This document shows, piece after piece, positions 10,575 to 20,193 of a stretch of DNA of 64,000 bases. The notes beneath the pieces were generated by a model that searched no databases, was not told the origin of the DNA, and saw only the letters and a program-made list of their open reading frames with translations. The position numbers were made by a program, and so were the translations under genes. Source of the DNA: Sordariomycetes sp. S80-01Y (lineage: Eukaryota > Ascomycota > Sordariomycetes); contig JAXQJY010000021.1 in the NCBI GenBank assembly GCA_037042185.1, forward strand, positions 744,001 through 808,000, given 5' to 3'. The stretch's first letter is position 1, and every line of letters begins with the position of its first letter.

Positions 10575-11789
10575 CTAATCAACCTCCACCCGTCGCCTCT
10601 TCTCGCCGTCATCCCTCTCCCTTGAACGCTCTCGCCTCTTGCCAAGCGGTATCTTGTTCGCGCCGTGCGCATCTCTCTCGTCAGGCTTGAACCTGTCGTC
10701 CTCGGGTCTAAAGCGTTCGTCGCCGTCGTAGCGTCCTCTGCCACCCCTCCGGTCGTCATCAAACCTTCCCCACTGACCCGTATCCTCGCTCCTCATATCC
10801 TTGTACTTAGTGCCGCCCTTCTTGCCCAGCTTCGTCATGTCCCTCTTCTGCAGATACTCGGGCAGCGCCTCTCGATTCCTCACGTCGTCCTGGATCCTTG
10901 TGCCCATGATATCGCGGTCCGCCAGACCAGCAGCCTCCAGCTCATCCTGCATGAAGGCGCCCTTGTGGAGATAGCGCTGCTTGTACGCCATCTTGTTCTT
11001 TGACTCCTTTTCTTCGCGCTGTTTGTCGATGTGCGCTTGGTCTTCAGCCTGGCGCTCCTCCTCCGTCAGGTTCTGTCTCCGCTCCTTCTCGGCAATCTCG
11101 CGTTCCTGCGCTTCGATTTCTGCCCGGTGCCTCTTCAGGCGCTTCAGCTCGCGCACTTCCCAGGCCTTCTGCTCCGCTTCTGGATCTAAGCCGTCGGTGG
11201 TATCGACGTCTGAATCATCATTTTCTTCGTCGTCCCAGTGCTTTTTGCCGGCAGCTTTGGCGGCGATGTCTTTCTTCATCTGCTCTTCCACCATGTCGTT
11301 CACCGCTTGCTGGCGAGCGCGTTCTTCAGCTTGCCGCGCAGCTTCTTCCTCTGCTTCCTTGTCGGTCTGCTTCCCCCGTTGAGATTTAGGCACGAACTTC
11401 GGCTTTACGAGTAACCGCCTCGGCGCCTCCTCTTCGCTGCTGCTCTCCTCCTCCTCTTCGGATTCACTTTCATCGTCCTCATCATCTTCTTCGGACTCTT
11501 CCTCTGTGACGAATCCCTCCTCAGCAGCTAGTTTTTCAGCCTTCTCCCTCTCTAACCGCCGCTGCTCTGCTTCCGCGCCTGCTTGTCGCGAAGAGTCGAG
11601 ATTGACTTTGGAGAGATTACTTATGATCTTGCCGGCGCTCGTAGCTTTCGGTGGCTGGGGAAGAGAGGGTGTCTCATCGGCGGCGGACGCGGCGTCCGAG
11701 TCTGAGTCTGAGGAGTCGGCGTCCTCCCCTTTGCCGGGACGGTAGCGGGCGGGTTTTATGGGGTTGGCGGTCATTCTTTTGGGAGGCAT
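10575..11789 (-). CDS. MFAP1: MFAP1-family spliceosome protein
   Basis: An uninterrupted 404-residue ORF. The protein is extremely charged. An N-terminal YRPGKGEDADSS motif leads to acidic Glu/Ser runs around residues 95-125. Then comes the conserved core: 'PKFVPKSQRGKQTDKEAEEE', long Glu/Arg/Lys coiled coil (about 140-275), 'KNKMAYKQRYLHKGAF', 'GTRIQDDVRNREALPEYL' and 'GGTKYKDMRSEDTGQWGRF'. These are the hallmarks of the microfibrillar-associated protein 1 C-terminal domain. MFAP1 is a nuclear component of the spliceosomal B complex, and the old name does not reflect an extracellular role. The last 45 residues are Arg/Asp-rich. It shares a 507-bp divergent promoter with the RmlD-like gene and ends 79 bp from POL12. 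Confidence 0.92.
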   Translation of the reverse strand: MPPKRMTANPIKPARYRPGKGEDADSSDSDSDAASAADETPSLPQPPKATSAGKIISNLSKVNLDSSRQAGAEAEQRRLEREKAEKLAAEEGFVTEEESEEDDEDDESESEEEEESSSEEEAPRRLLVKPKFVPKSQRGKQTDKEAEEEAARQAEERARQQAVNDMVEEQMKKDIAAKAAGKKHWDDEENDDSDVDTTDGLDPEAEQKAWEVRELKRLKRHRAEIEAQEREIAEKERRQNLTEEERQAEDQAHIDKQREEKESKNKMAYKQRYLHKGAFMQDELEAAGLADRDIMGTRIQDDVRNREALPEYLQKRDMTKLGKKGGTKYKDMRSEDTGQWGRFDDDRRGGRGRYDGDERFRPEDDRFKPDERDAHGANKIPLGKRRERSRERDDGEKRRRVEVD

Positions 11790-12296
11790 GATGGGCTATA
11801 CTGTGGAGGGTACAGTTTGCGGAAAGGGTTTCGGGATTGGGATGTTTGAGGACGACTACCATGGAATGACGAAGTTGAGTCGCGATCGCGAACCTGGAAT
11901 TTGAGGTGGAGCGCTGATAAGGTCTTATCGGAACCACCTACCCTGCATCTCGAATGCAGCGCTGTAGGATTTCTCAATTGGCATTATAACAGGAAATGTT
12001 GCGGTTCTCAATGTACGGGTATGAATTACAGTTTCAAGGTTTTATTTCAGTAGTTATTCAATGTGCAAGTAAACCAATAGATGCTGTTCAGTTGAGACTG
12101 TAGGGCATCTATGGGTAATTGCCAAATACCCCTCCAAAGCTCTGCGAGCTGCCCCTCCAGCCAATTCAGATGAACGTCATTGCTTCAATCTTCTTACAAC
12201 CTACTCAGTTTGACAAACAGGCAGCCCATCTTTCACACGTCCTTGCTTTAAAATTACATACCGAAGCGAATCGAACTTCCCAAGAAAAGCTTAGAA
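11790..12296. promoter_or_regulatory. Divergent promoter region MFAP1 / RmlD-like gene
   Basis: This 507-bp intergenic stretch separates two divergently transcribed genes. It contains an inverted pair of GATA-factor sites, GATAAG (11916-11921) and CTTATC (11924-11929), two bases apart. No ORF of note is present. Confidence 0.5.
11916..11929. promoter_or_regulatory. Inverted GATA-site pair
   Basis: GATAAGgtCTTATC is a near-perfect 14-bp palindrome matching two opposed HGATAR-type binding sites for fungal GATA factors (AreA, SreA, White-Collar type). It lies about 127 bp upstream of the MFAP1 ATG and 368 bp upstream of the RmlD-like ATG. Function is inferred from the motif only. Confidence 0.4.
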
Positions 12297-13415
12297 ATGG
12301 CGCAAAAAACAGCACTAATCACAGGCGCTACAGGTCTCCTCGGCCGCGAGGTCGTCGAGGCCTTCCAGATGAAAGGCTGGAAGGTTAAAGGCACGGGCTA
12401 CTCGCGCGCTGATGGCGTCGACGTCCTGAAAGTCGACTTGAACGACGAGGCGCAGGTCGCAAAGACTCTCGAAGAGGTCAAGTAAGGCTTCGTTTCAGTG
12501 CTCTGTGTTCATGGCTAACGACGGCCAGGCCGCAGGTAATTGTCCATTGTGAGTGACCGAGAATGAGCCTTCAGGTGGACGACAGGCACTGATGGGATAT
12601 CCAAGGCGCTGCCCAGCGATTTCCCGACAAGGTCGACAAGGACCCCGAAGCAGCTCGCGCCCTCAACGTGCAAACACCCCGCCTCCTCTCCCGTCTCGCC
12701 TCGTCCCAGGGCATCCTGCTCATCTACATCAGCACGGACTACGTCTTCCCGGGCCGCCCCGGCGACGCGCCCTATGCTGCCTCTGCCACGCCAGCTCCCA
12801 CGAACCTCTACGGCGAGACGAAGCTCGACGGCGAAAAGGTCGTTCTTGAGGAGTTCAAGAAGGCGGGCAAGGCCGGCCAGGGCGTGGTCTTGAGGGTTCC
12901 AGTCCTGTACGGCCACGCAGAGACACCGAGCGAGAGCGCGACAAATGTTCTGATGGATGCTGTGTGGAAGGGAGCGAAGGGCGAGAAGGTGAAAATGGAT
13001 CACTGGGCGATCCGCTACCCTACCAACACAGAGGACGTCGCGAGGGTCTGCCAGGGTAAGCTCCCAGATCCCTCTTCTTCTCCATGCGTGGACCCTGAAT
13101 GGCACTGATACTGCACCAGACATCGCCCTCAAATACACCTCCGCAACGGACAAGTCATCACTGCCGACGATCCTTCAGTTCTCGTCGGAAGACAAGATGA
13201 CCAAGTACGAAATCTGCGAAAAGTTCGCGCAGATCATGGGTCTGCCCATGGACAACATCGAGGCCAACACCGAGGGCAACGACCCCAACGCCAGCGTGCA
13301 GCGGCCGTATGATTGCCACCTGAGTACGGAGGAGCTCAAGGGCTTGGGTATTGATGTCAAGACGGTGAACTTCGTCGATTGGTGGAGGAGGGAGGTTGGC
13401 GCCTTCAGGAAATAA
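12297..13415 (+). CDS. RmlD-like NAD(P)-dependent reductase (MAT2B / dTDP-4-dehydrorhamnose reductase family)
   Basis: Four exons (12297-12481, 12529-12548, 12606-13055, 13120-13415) give 316 residues. Exon 2 is only 20 nt. It is required because VIVHC-AAQRFPD, a conserved family segment, is completed only by joining it. The product is a short-chain extended dehydrogenase. It has a Rossmann glycine motif TGATGLLG at residues 10-17, 'ISTDYVFPG' around 115, and the catalytic YxxxK as Y-G-E-T-K in 'NLYGETKLDGEK'. The C-terminal half ends 'DVKTVNFVDWWRREVGAFRK'. Relatives are bacterial RmlD and the eukaryotic beta subunit of methionine adenosyltransferase (MAT2B). In fungi the substrate is usually not known. 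Cytosolic, no signal peptide. Confidence 0.9.
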
Positions 13416-13546
13416 GGCGTTCAACTGCTCAAGGTTAGCTCTACGCCAAGTGTGCAAGATTCGAGTCTTGGGGCAGAATCGATGCGAGGTTCGAAAGGAA
13501 TCAAGCCTGTTTCTATTTTGAACGCCAAAAACAAACTAAAAGGATT

Positions 13547-15337
13547 CTAATGCACATGTTCGCTTTCCATCGTCTTCCTCGTCCCACCAACAAACGGCGA
13601 CCAATATCGCCTTGTCTTTTCTTTGAAAGAGCCAGTCATCCTGTAGTTAATAGGACTCTCGCTGCCGACGAAGATACAGCCGTCGTAGATGACGCAGCCG
13701 AGGACAGATCCCACCAAGGTTCCCAGCCACGGCCCGTAGAGCCACCACTGCGAGCCGAAGACATTGCCTTTCTGGAAGCCCGCGGCGTAAGCGACAACGC
13801 GGGGCCCAAAGTCAGAGGCCGGGTTCAGAGCCGAACCCACGTTGTAACCCAGGGTGAACTTGAGAGTCGTGACGAGCAGGCCGAGGACGAAGGCGTGCAT
13901 GCCTGCCCCCGGAGGGTTATTCTGGTCGTCACCCAGGGCGAAGACGGCGATCATCATGACCGCGCCGCCGACGACTTGGTTGAAGAAGGCTGAGGTGGCA
14001 GTGACCCATTCCTGGGGAGTCGAGAAGAAGCTCCTGGACACATCCGTCAAGTCGGGATCAACGTGACCGATGGCGTCTGCGAAGCACCCGTATGCCAGAC
14101 CACCTGCAGCGAGACTGGCGAGGAACTGTGCGCAGACGTAGATCCCGCATTGTCTCCAGGGGAAGCCACGAAAGATCGAGAGTGAAACAGAAATAGCTGG
14201 ATTCATGTGCGCCCCCGACACACCTCCTCCTAGATATATGCCAAACATCCAGGAGAAGCCCCAAGCCCAACAGCTTGTTTCGTAGTCCCCGTATTTAGTC
14301 TGCGAGTTGGCAGAGAGGTTGACGGACAGAGTACCCGCCAAGCCCATAAAGATCGCTACGCCCGTGGCCAAAAATTCGGCTAGAGGCTCTGGATGCCTTG
14401 CCCGGAACCTCGCCCACCAGTTACGCATATCGTCCGGGTCTACAATGCCTTCTTCCACGGCCGGGTGTTCAGGTTGGCCCAGCGGCTCGCCGTCAATCTT
14501 GAAGGAGGGTTGGTGTGAGGCTTGCCTGGCTGGCCGCTGGGGTTCAGAGCTCTTGCACGTCGCAGATCTGTCCATTCCCCGGTCCGTACGCTCTGCTTCT
14601 CCGGGCTGGTAGTCGAAGACTGGCTGGCCAGCATCATTTCTCTTGGGGCCGTGAGCTACGCCGGCTGCTGTGACGTTGGGTCTGCGCTGGCCATCTAGCG
14701 AAGGCAGGTCGCTGGCTTGAGTCTGGGCCCTGCCAGGCCGCCTGGTTCGAGTGGCAGAAGGAATGCTGGAGAGATCGTTGTCGACATCGCCTTCGTTGTT
14801 TCGATCCTGAGGTTCCGCCAAAGTCTCGCCGCTGCTAATGCCTTGCTCTTCGTCTCTGGGCGCGGGCCGCTTGTTCAGCTTGCTCTTGCCCCTCCGGCGA
14901 ACGACGTGTGGCAAGGGCTTGCCCAGACTGAATACAGGCTTCTCTTGAGACTCGCCGTACCAAGGGTTCTGGGAGTAGTAGTCGGCTTCGGTGTAGCCAC
15001 GCTGAGGATATTCCGATTGTTGCTGTTGCCGGGCCGGCAGCAGTGGTCGCTGAGCTGTGGCTCTAGAATTGATCATAGTGCGACTGCCATAGCGTCCATT
15101 TCTTGATGCTCTATCCGTCAAGTTGGTGATGGCGCGTCGAAGGTGCCCCTCTGGCGGCTCGTTGTCCATGGTTCCATAGTCAGGAAGCTCTTCAGGGACA
15201 TCTGGGAGCGTGTTGTGAGTACGACTGGCTTGACAGCCTAAGTCGAGTGAATTCGGTGTTGTTGCGGTTGTGCCGTCGAGGTCATCGCTTCCCCTCGGCT
15301 GTGAGGCAAAGTAATCGTTGCGATTGGGAGCTGACAT
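13547..15337 (-). CDS. Aquaglyceroporin (MIP channel) with long N-terminal extension
   Basis: This 596-residue single-exon protein is taken from the ATG at 15337 (MSAPNRND); the frame is open further upstream without family support. Residues 1-305 are a polar, probably cytosolic extension, as in fungal Yfl054-like aquaglyceroporins. The channel domain (about 325-575) has six membrane segments beginning 'FLATGVAIFMGLAG'. The first NPA motif is N379-P-A in 'SGAHMNPAISVSLS' and the second is N505-P-A in 'GSALNPASDFGPRV'. Asp509 marks the glycerol-facilitator branch. The position after NPA is Ser508, where aquaporins and aquaglyceroporins normally carry the selectivity-filter arginine (NPARD). 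The channel should sit in the plasma membrane, but permeability to glycerol or other solutes is inference. It is divergent from the RA-PH gene. Confidence 0.9.
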   Translation of the reverse strand: MSAPNRNDYFASQPRGSDDLDGTTATTPNSLDLGCQASRTHNTLPDVPEELPDYGTMDNEPPEGHLRRAITNLTDRASRNGRYGSRTMINSRATAQRPLLPARQQQQSEYPQRGYTEADYYSQNPWYGESQEKPVFSLGKPLPHVVRRRGKSKLNKRPAPRDEEQGISSGETLAEPQDRNNEGDVDNDLSSIPSATRTRRPGRAQTQASDLPSLDGQRRPNVTAAGVAHGPKRNDAGQPVFDYQPGEAERTDRGMDRSATCKSSEPQRPARQASHQPSFKIDGEPLGQPEHPAVEEGIVDPDDMRNWWARFRARHPEPLAEFLATGVAIFMGLAGTLSVNLSANSQTKYGDYETSCWAWGFSWMFGIYLGGGVSGAHMNPAISVSLSIFRGFPWRQCGIYVCAQFLASLAAGGLAYGCFADAIGHVDPDLTDVSRSFFSTPQEWVTATSAFFNQVVGGAVMMIAVFALGDDQNNPPGAGMHAFVLGLLVTTLKFTLGYNVGSALNPASDFGPRVVAYAAGFQKGNVFGSQWWLYGPWLGTLVGSVLGCVIYDGCIFVGSESPINYRMTGSFKEKTRRYWSPFVGGTRKTMESEHVH

Positions 15338-15941
15338 GTTACGAGCGTAGCAGCTGCCAGGTTCAAAGTGGAAGAGTTTCGCAAGTTGAGAAGAGGCCAG
15401 GCCCCAAATGGCAATTCCTTTATAACATATCCAAGCTTGTTGCAAAAATTCCTTTCGGTTCAACGGCGTTCGCCCGCTGGCCGCAGGTTGACGTCGAACA
15501 TAGGGGGAATCCGGACGATCTGCTCCATCCTGTGGCCAATGCGTCTAGCACCAATCCACCCATCCAGAAATATCCGGTCACAGACCAACAGACTTGACAG
15601 AGTTGTTGGGCAGTACTGATTTAGGTTGTGCTCGGCCGGACGCTGACGTTCGCCACAAATTGGACCCTGTGTAGCGGAGCATCAACTCCTCTTCTGTGGA
15701 GTAGCGGTGCCATCGCTCGACTGACGTTTGAGAGGCAGCTGCAAAGTGAAGATCCGAGATCGAGGCTGAAAATTGAACAGGGGGAGGAGGGGCAGAGGAG
15801 GCTGCAGGGGCCGGTAGTCAGTCGTAAGCTCCGATCTGACGTCGCTCCCAGCACTCAGGCTGCCGTCAGGGTCCAGGGTCGCTTCAAGGAAACTTCTTGA
15901 CCGTAGCGGCGACAATGCCGAATGCCTGCTGCTCTTGACGG

Positions 15942-15963
15942 TGAGCCTCCGCTGAGCCTCCGC
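15942..15963. repeat. 11-bp tandem duplication
   Basis: Two perfect head-to-tail copies of tgagcctccgc. Confidence 0.8.
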
Positions 15964-16399
15964 TGAATGCTTTCTGCTCCTCTCCATATAGAGCTGCAAG
16001 CGTTGCGAGTTTGCCGAGTTCCTTGCGCGATCAGTGAGGCTTCGCGGGCTTACTCTCAACATGCCAGCCAGGGTGGAATCCGGGGCCCATCACGGTGCCC
16101 ATCACGGTGCCCATAGTATACATCATTCCCGGAGCAAGCGTCCGGCGCATTGGCCATTCATCGCAGCATCTGGCTCCCGACTTGGACTGCGATCCCTCAG
16201 CTCCACATGTTTACTCTCAGGCTGGTATCACGCCTTTCAAAATCCGGGCCCATTGAGCCAGGCGGAATGATGCGCAAGCAGCCGCAGTTTTCTGGCAGGA
16301 TGGCCTGGCCACCCAAATAGATGGACGATCATAGCGGACGAGCCGGGTTTCCTACCAGTCAGGATAGATGTAAGGGGCATTAGCCGCTTAATGCAGCGG

Positions 16400-16423
16400 C
16401 AGCAGCAGCAGCAGCAGCAGCAG
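16400..16423 (+). repeat. (CAG)8 microsatellite
   Basis: Eight perfect CAG units lie 520 bp upstream of the RA-PH start codon, outside any gene I support. A 128-codon ORF reads it as polyglutamine, but the rest of that ORF is unconvincing. Confidence 0.9.
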
Positions 16424-16942
16424 TCCAGCACGCCTGAAATGCGGCATGATTGCTTTTTCCCACAAGCGATGCGCGTTGCAATCCAGCCTCCTCCGTCACG
16501 CGGCACGACAACACGCCGGCGGGTGCGAAGTCGTCGAGGCCTGGGCGGCAGGGCGAAGGGGGAAGGTCTCAGATCGCGTCGAGCGTCAAGCCGCCGTGAT
16601 GGAATGGTGGTAGAGCGTGTCTGCGACATGCGGGACGCAAGGTATGCCATCGATGCCGACGCGACACGTTCAGTCGGTGTTGATTCTACTCAAGAAGGCG
16701 TCATGTCGACTTTTTGTCGTCGTCCCAAACTTGCTCCCTCGGCCACCTCATCTTCGCTCTTTTTTGATGCTTCGTGACCTGCGCTTGCGGTCGTCCACTC
16801 ATTCATCCATCCGCTCAATGCAGAAGCGGAGGACAGCGCCAAGACCCCGCCAAACTGCCGCGATTACAAAAGTCCAGAAGATCTGCCGACCGCACGGCTG
16901 ACGACGACCAAAGACGGAGTTGAAAGGGACGAGACGGTCAAG

Positions 16943-19608
16943 ATGCAAGTAGCCAGACGCGAGGTCGAGGTCCCAATGGCTGCGGCTGGCGCTATACGGC
17001 GGGCTGGTACTGGTACTGGGGCCGCCGCTAGCAGCAGTACAGGGGCAGCCCGGCCGATCCCCCCACCAAAAGACGACCTTGATCAAGATGCACGCGAACA
17101 GCCCCAGGCTCAGGCTCAGGCTCAGGCTGGGCCCAAAGTTTCTCGCTATCGCTCGCTCAGGGGCAAAAGCGTCTCGTCTCCTCGCCGCAACAACAAGGCC
17201 TTCAACATCTACCGCGACGACGCGGCGCAGACGCAGGACGATGGCACCGACGCCTCGCCCACTAGGAGCCGCTCCCACAGCACCTCGGCAGCCTCCATGC
17301 GCAGTGATGCAGCCAAGCGGAACACTGAAAAACGGCGACAGCACGGTGCCGCCTCCGCGCAAACGCCTCCCCTCCCCCCCATAAAGTCGCCCTTGAATCC
17401 CAAACCCGTCAATCTTTCGTCGCCAAACCCCTCCAAGTTCGCCAGTCTCCACGGCTCCAAGTCTGCCACTGGCCTTGTGCGACCCTCGACGCCGGAACCG
17501 CGCGGCAAACCAATTGGTGTCGAGGCGCAACAGCAGGTTCAGAAGCGCAAGGAGCAGGAAGAGGCTGCCCGCTGGGCCGACGAGGTCGCGCGACTGGAAG
17601 CAGAGACTGACCGTATTCTCGCCGAGCAGAAGAAGCGTGATCTTGCGCGGCTCCAGGCTCAGCTCGCCGCGGCGCCCTCGCCCAAGGCCAAACCCAAGAG
17701 GCTCATCCTAGACAAGCTCACCTTCCTGCGCAGCCCGAGACCTAACACCCCTGGCTACCCAACGACTCCAAAGAGCGCGCCCGCCAAAATCCTTGCCTTC
17801 AACTGGAGCCCTGCATCTCCCAATCGGACGTCCTCGCCGGATATCATGAGCATGATCCAGCCCGGTGGTAAGGGCATTGTTCCCCAGACGGACGCGCCCA
17901 CTTCGGCGAGCAACGGTGGTGAGCGTGTAAGTGAAACCCTGGTAGCAAACGGCCGCAGCGCCCGCTGACAGCTGTGCAGAGAGTAACAGTTCGGTGCTTG
18001 TCATCGACGATTAATCTTCCCGTCACAAACGACACAAATCCCGTCGATGTCGTTTACTCGACGGCCAACCTTGTGGCGCATAGAGTTGTGCCTGCTGACT
18101 GCATCATCATTGAATGTTACGAGGTCCTCGGGCTTGAGCGCCGCCTGCGAAACTATGAGCGCATCCGCGATGTCATGAATTCGTGGGATCGCGACCAGCA
18201 GAACACGCTGCAGGTCGTGACGCTCGACACGGACAACCACGACCTCGAGCTTTCGAGCGTTCCGCGCACCGACGAGCCGCCTACCGGCTTCACCTTCTAC
18301 CTCTACCACTCATCGCGACCCGGGAAATGGGCAAAGCGCTACATCACACTCATGGACAACGGTCAGATGTTCGCTGCCAAGCGTCCCGACGCAAAGGCTA
18401 CCGACAAGGATAGCACGGTTCTCTGTCATCTCTCTGATTTCGACATCTACACCCCTCTGGAAAATCAATTGAGGCGGCACTTGAAGCCACCGAAAAAGTT
18501 CTGCTACGCTGTCAAGAGCCAACAGAAGACGAATCTCTTCCCCAATGGCGAGAACTTCGTCCACTTCTTTTCCGCCGAAGAAGACCAGCTGGCCCATCGC
18601 TTCTATGAGCTCATTCACGGCTGGCGTAGTTGGTACTTGGCGACTAAGAAAGTCGACATCCTGCCCAAGGAGGAACTCAGCCCCTCTGTCAAGAGAGCTG
18701 GCACGCGAGTTAAGAAGTCGACGAGCATATCCAGGCCCAGCACCCGCCACCAGTCGCCGCAAGTCGAGAAAGCACCCTACACCATAGGCGAGATGCAGCC
18801 GCTGATCGACATGAGGCAATTCGACAAGCCCTTGGAGGAGTTTGGGAAGGACTTGTCAACCAATAGGAAGCCGTCCGAGTCTCAGACATCGCCTGCTCCC
18901 AAGGCGAATGTGCTGAGCAAGGGCCGCAACATGACTCCCACGCTGCCGACGCCCGCGAAGAGCGAAAGCGAGTTCTTGGCTGGCGGCCTGCTTGGAGCTG
19001 CCTATGATAAGCGCAAAGCAGCAGAGCCGGTCACCGAAGTCAAGAAAGTGGAGGGGCCATTTGTGGAGGGCTCACTGCTCACGAGTCTGCCCACCTCGCC
19101 TTCCGAGCGCGCTGAGCCGCAGTCGTGGTTCCCTTCCGCCACGGAGCACTCAAATCGTTCGCGATCGCAGTCCAGGCCTCAGCAGCCGCGCCCAAGGACC
19201 GCGGACCCAGCACGCACGAAGCCTCACCCATCAACCAACGCACATCCTCCTATGCCGCCGCTGAGGACAGCCAGCCAAAGACACGGCGGCCGTGGAGTCA
19301 AGGCGCCGGCGGGCTCCCCACTGATCGACCTGGCCGGGGGCGGTGCGGCTCACAACCAGCACCAGCTGCCGCTCTCCAGGAGCAGCTCAAAGGCAAGTTC
19401 AGGCTCCGGCATGCCGCACAATGGGCGGCCCAGGAGCCGTTCCACGGCCACTGTCCGGTCAGGAGGGCAAAGACACGTTATGGACAATCAGCCTCCCGTT
19501 CCCCCACTGCCTTTCCGCTCGGTAAGAAGGCCGGAGAAGGGGCAGAATGAGCCAGTGCGTGGACGCGAGCAACGGCCTCGGGAGCCCCTGATCAACAGGG
19601 TCAAGTGA
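16943..19608 (+). CDS. RA and PH domain signalling protein
   Basis: Exons 16943-17926 and 17980-19608 join in phase 0 across a 53-nt intron (GTAAGT...TGTGCAG), giving 870 residues. Residues 1-190 are basic, Ser/Pro-rich and disordered with a QAQAQAQA run. Residues about 193-245 form a charged coiled coil (KEQEEAARWADEVARLEAE). A Ras-association domain covers about 329-415 (VTVRCLSSTINLPVT through VVPADCIIIECYEVLGLERR). A pleckstrin-homology domain covers about 433-545 (TGFTFYLYHSSRPGKWAKRY ending HGWRSWYL). The C-terminal 320 residues are disordered with PxxP motifs. An adjacent RA-PH pair is the layout of the MRL/Grb7 adaptor superfamily, so membrane-linked small-GTPase signalling, perhaps in polarity, is a reasonable inference. 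No gene name was recognised. Confidence 0.88.
17105..17128 (+). repeat. 6-bp tandem repeat inside RA-PH gene
   Basis: Four units of caggct encode the QAQAQAQA stretch. Confidence 0.85.
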
Positions 19609-20193
19609 TGGAAAAAGTCAGCAATCAATTAAGTTCTTGAACTGTACATATTTCGGGACCGGCGTCGGCAAGGGATTCCACGGTGATGGCGGGCTTGGGG
19701 CTGGCGATTTCGGGTATTGGTTACGCAATTTTTGTGTGTTCTGCTAGGCTGCAAATCAGACCATTTACTTCTTCCACAACGCTATGATGTCAAAAGTTGA
19801 TTGAGAAGTTGGAGATCACCCACCACCTACGATGTAAGAGGTGCCCAGTATTGCCCATAAGGGGGCTCACCGAGCTCGCGCCGTCCAAAAAAACACCCCG
19901 AAACCACCCACCAGATCCGCCCGCAAGACTTCGGCGCCTTTTTTGGGCGCTGCGGGACGGACCCCTTTTCGAAAAGCGGGACCCCCCTCTCCTGCAGGTC
20001 CCGACTCTGGGCGAGAATTGAAGGCAGTGGCAGTGGCAGTTCATTGAACCCGTCGATGAGGGGCAGCCATTTATTTCCCATCCAAATAAATCCCCCTCCC
20101 TCACCGCCCACCAACATCCCACTTTCTCTCCCCCACCCCCGTCCGTGATACCCTCGTCTTGTTTTCAGGCGCAAAGCAGACTCATTCGACAAT
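19609..20193. promoter_or_regulatory. Intergenic and probable ERG20 promoter/leader
   Basis: About 585 bp between the RA-PH stop and the ERG20 ATG. A pyrimidine-rich leader (cccctccctcaccgccc and similar) precedes the start, as is usual for strongly expressed fungal genes. No ORF is supported. Confidence 0.4.

Larger units (their letters stand above)
15338..16942. other. Long divergent intergenic region with short repeats
   Basis: About 1.6 kb between the aquaglyceroporin and RA-PH genes. It contains an 11-bp tandem duplication (15942-15963), a 12-bp repeated catcacggtgcc element near 16088-16112, and a CAG trinucleotide run (16400-16423). ORFs present are low-complexity and not convincing. 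It probably includes long 5' leaders. Confidence 0.5.

Noticed and set aside
15338-15463. N-terminal extension of the aquaglyceroporin to 15463
   Set aside because: The extra 42 residues are hydrophobic/mixed and start from an upstream ATG in likely leader; MSAPNRND at 15337 fits better as a cytosolic N-terminus.
16391-16777. Polyglutamine ORF starting at the CAG run
   Set aside because: Only the microsatellite looks distinctive; the remainder is Arg/Ser-rich and overlaps unrelated ORFs.
16799-17530. 243-codon minus-strand ORF over the RA-PH 5' end
   Set aside because: Antisense shadow; Gly/Arg-rich, with 'SLSLSLSLGL' arising from the QAQAQA repeat.
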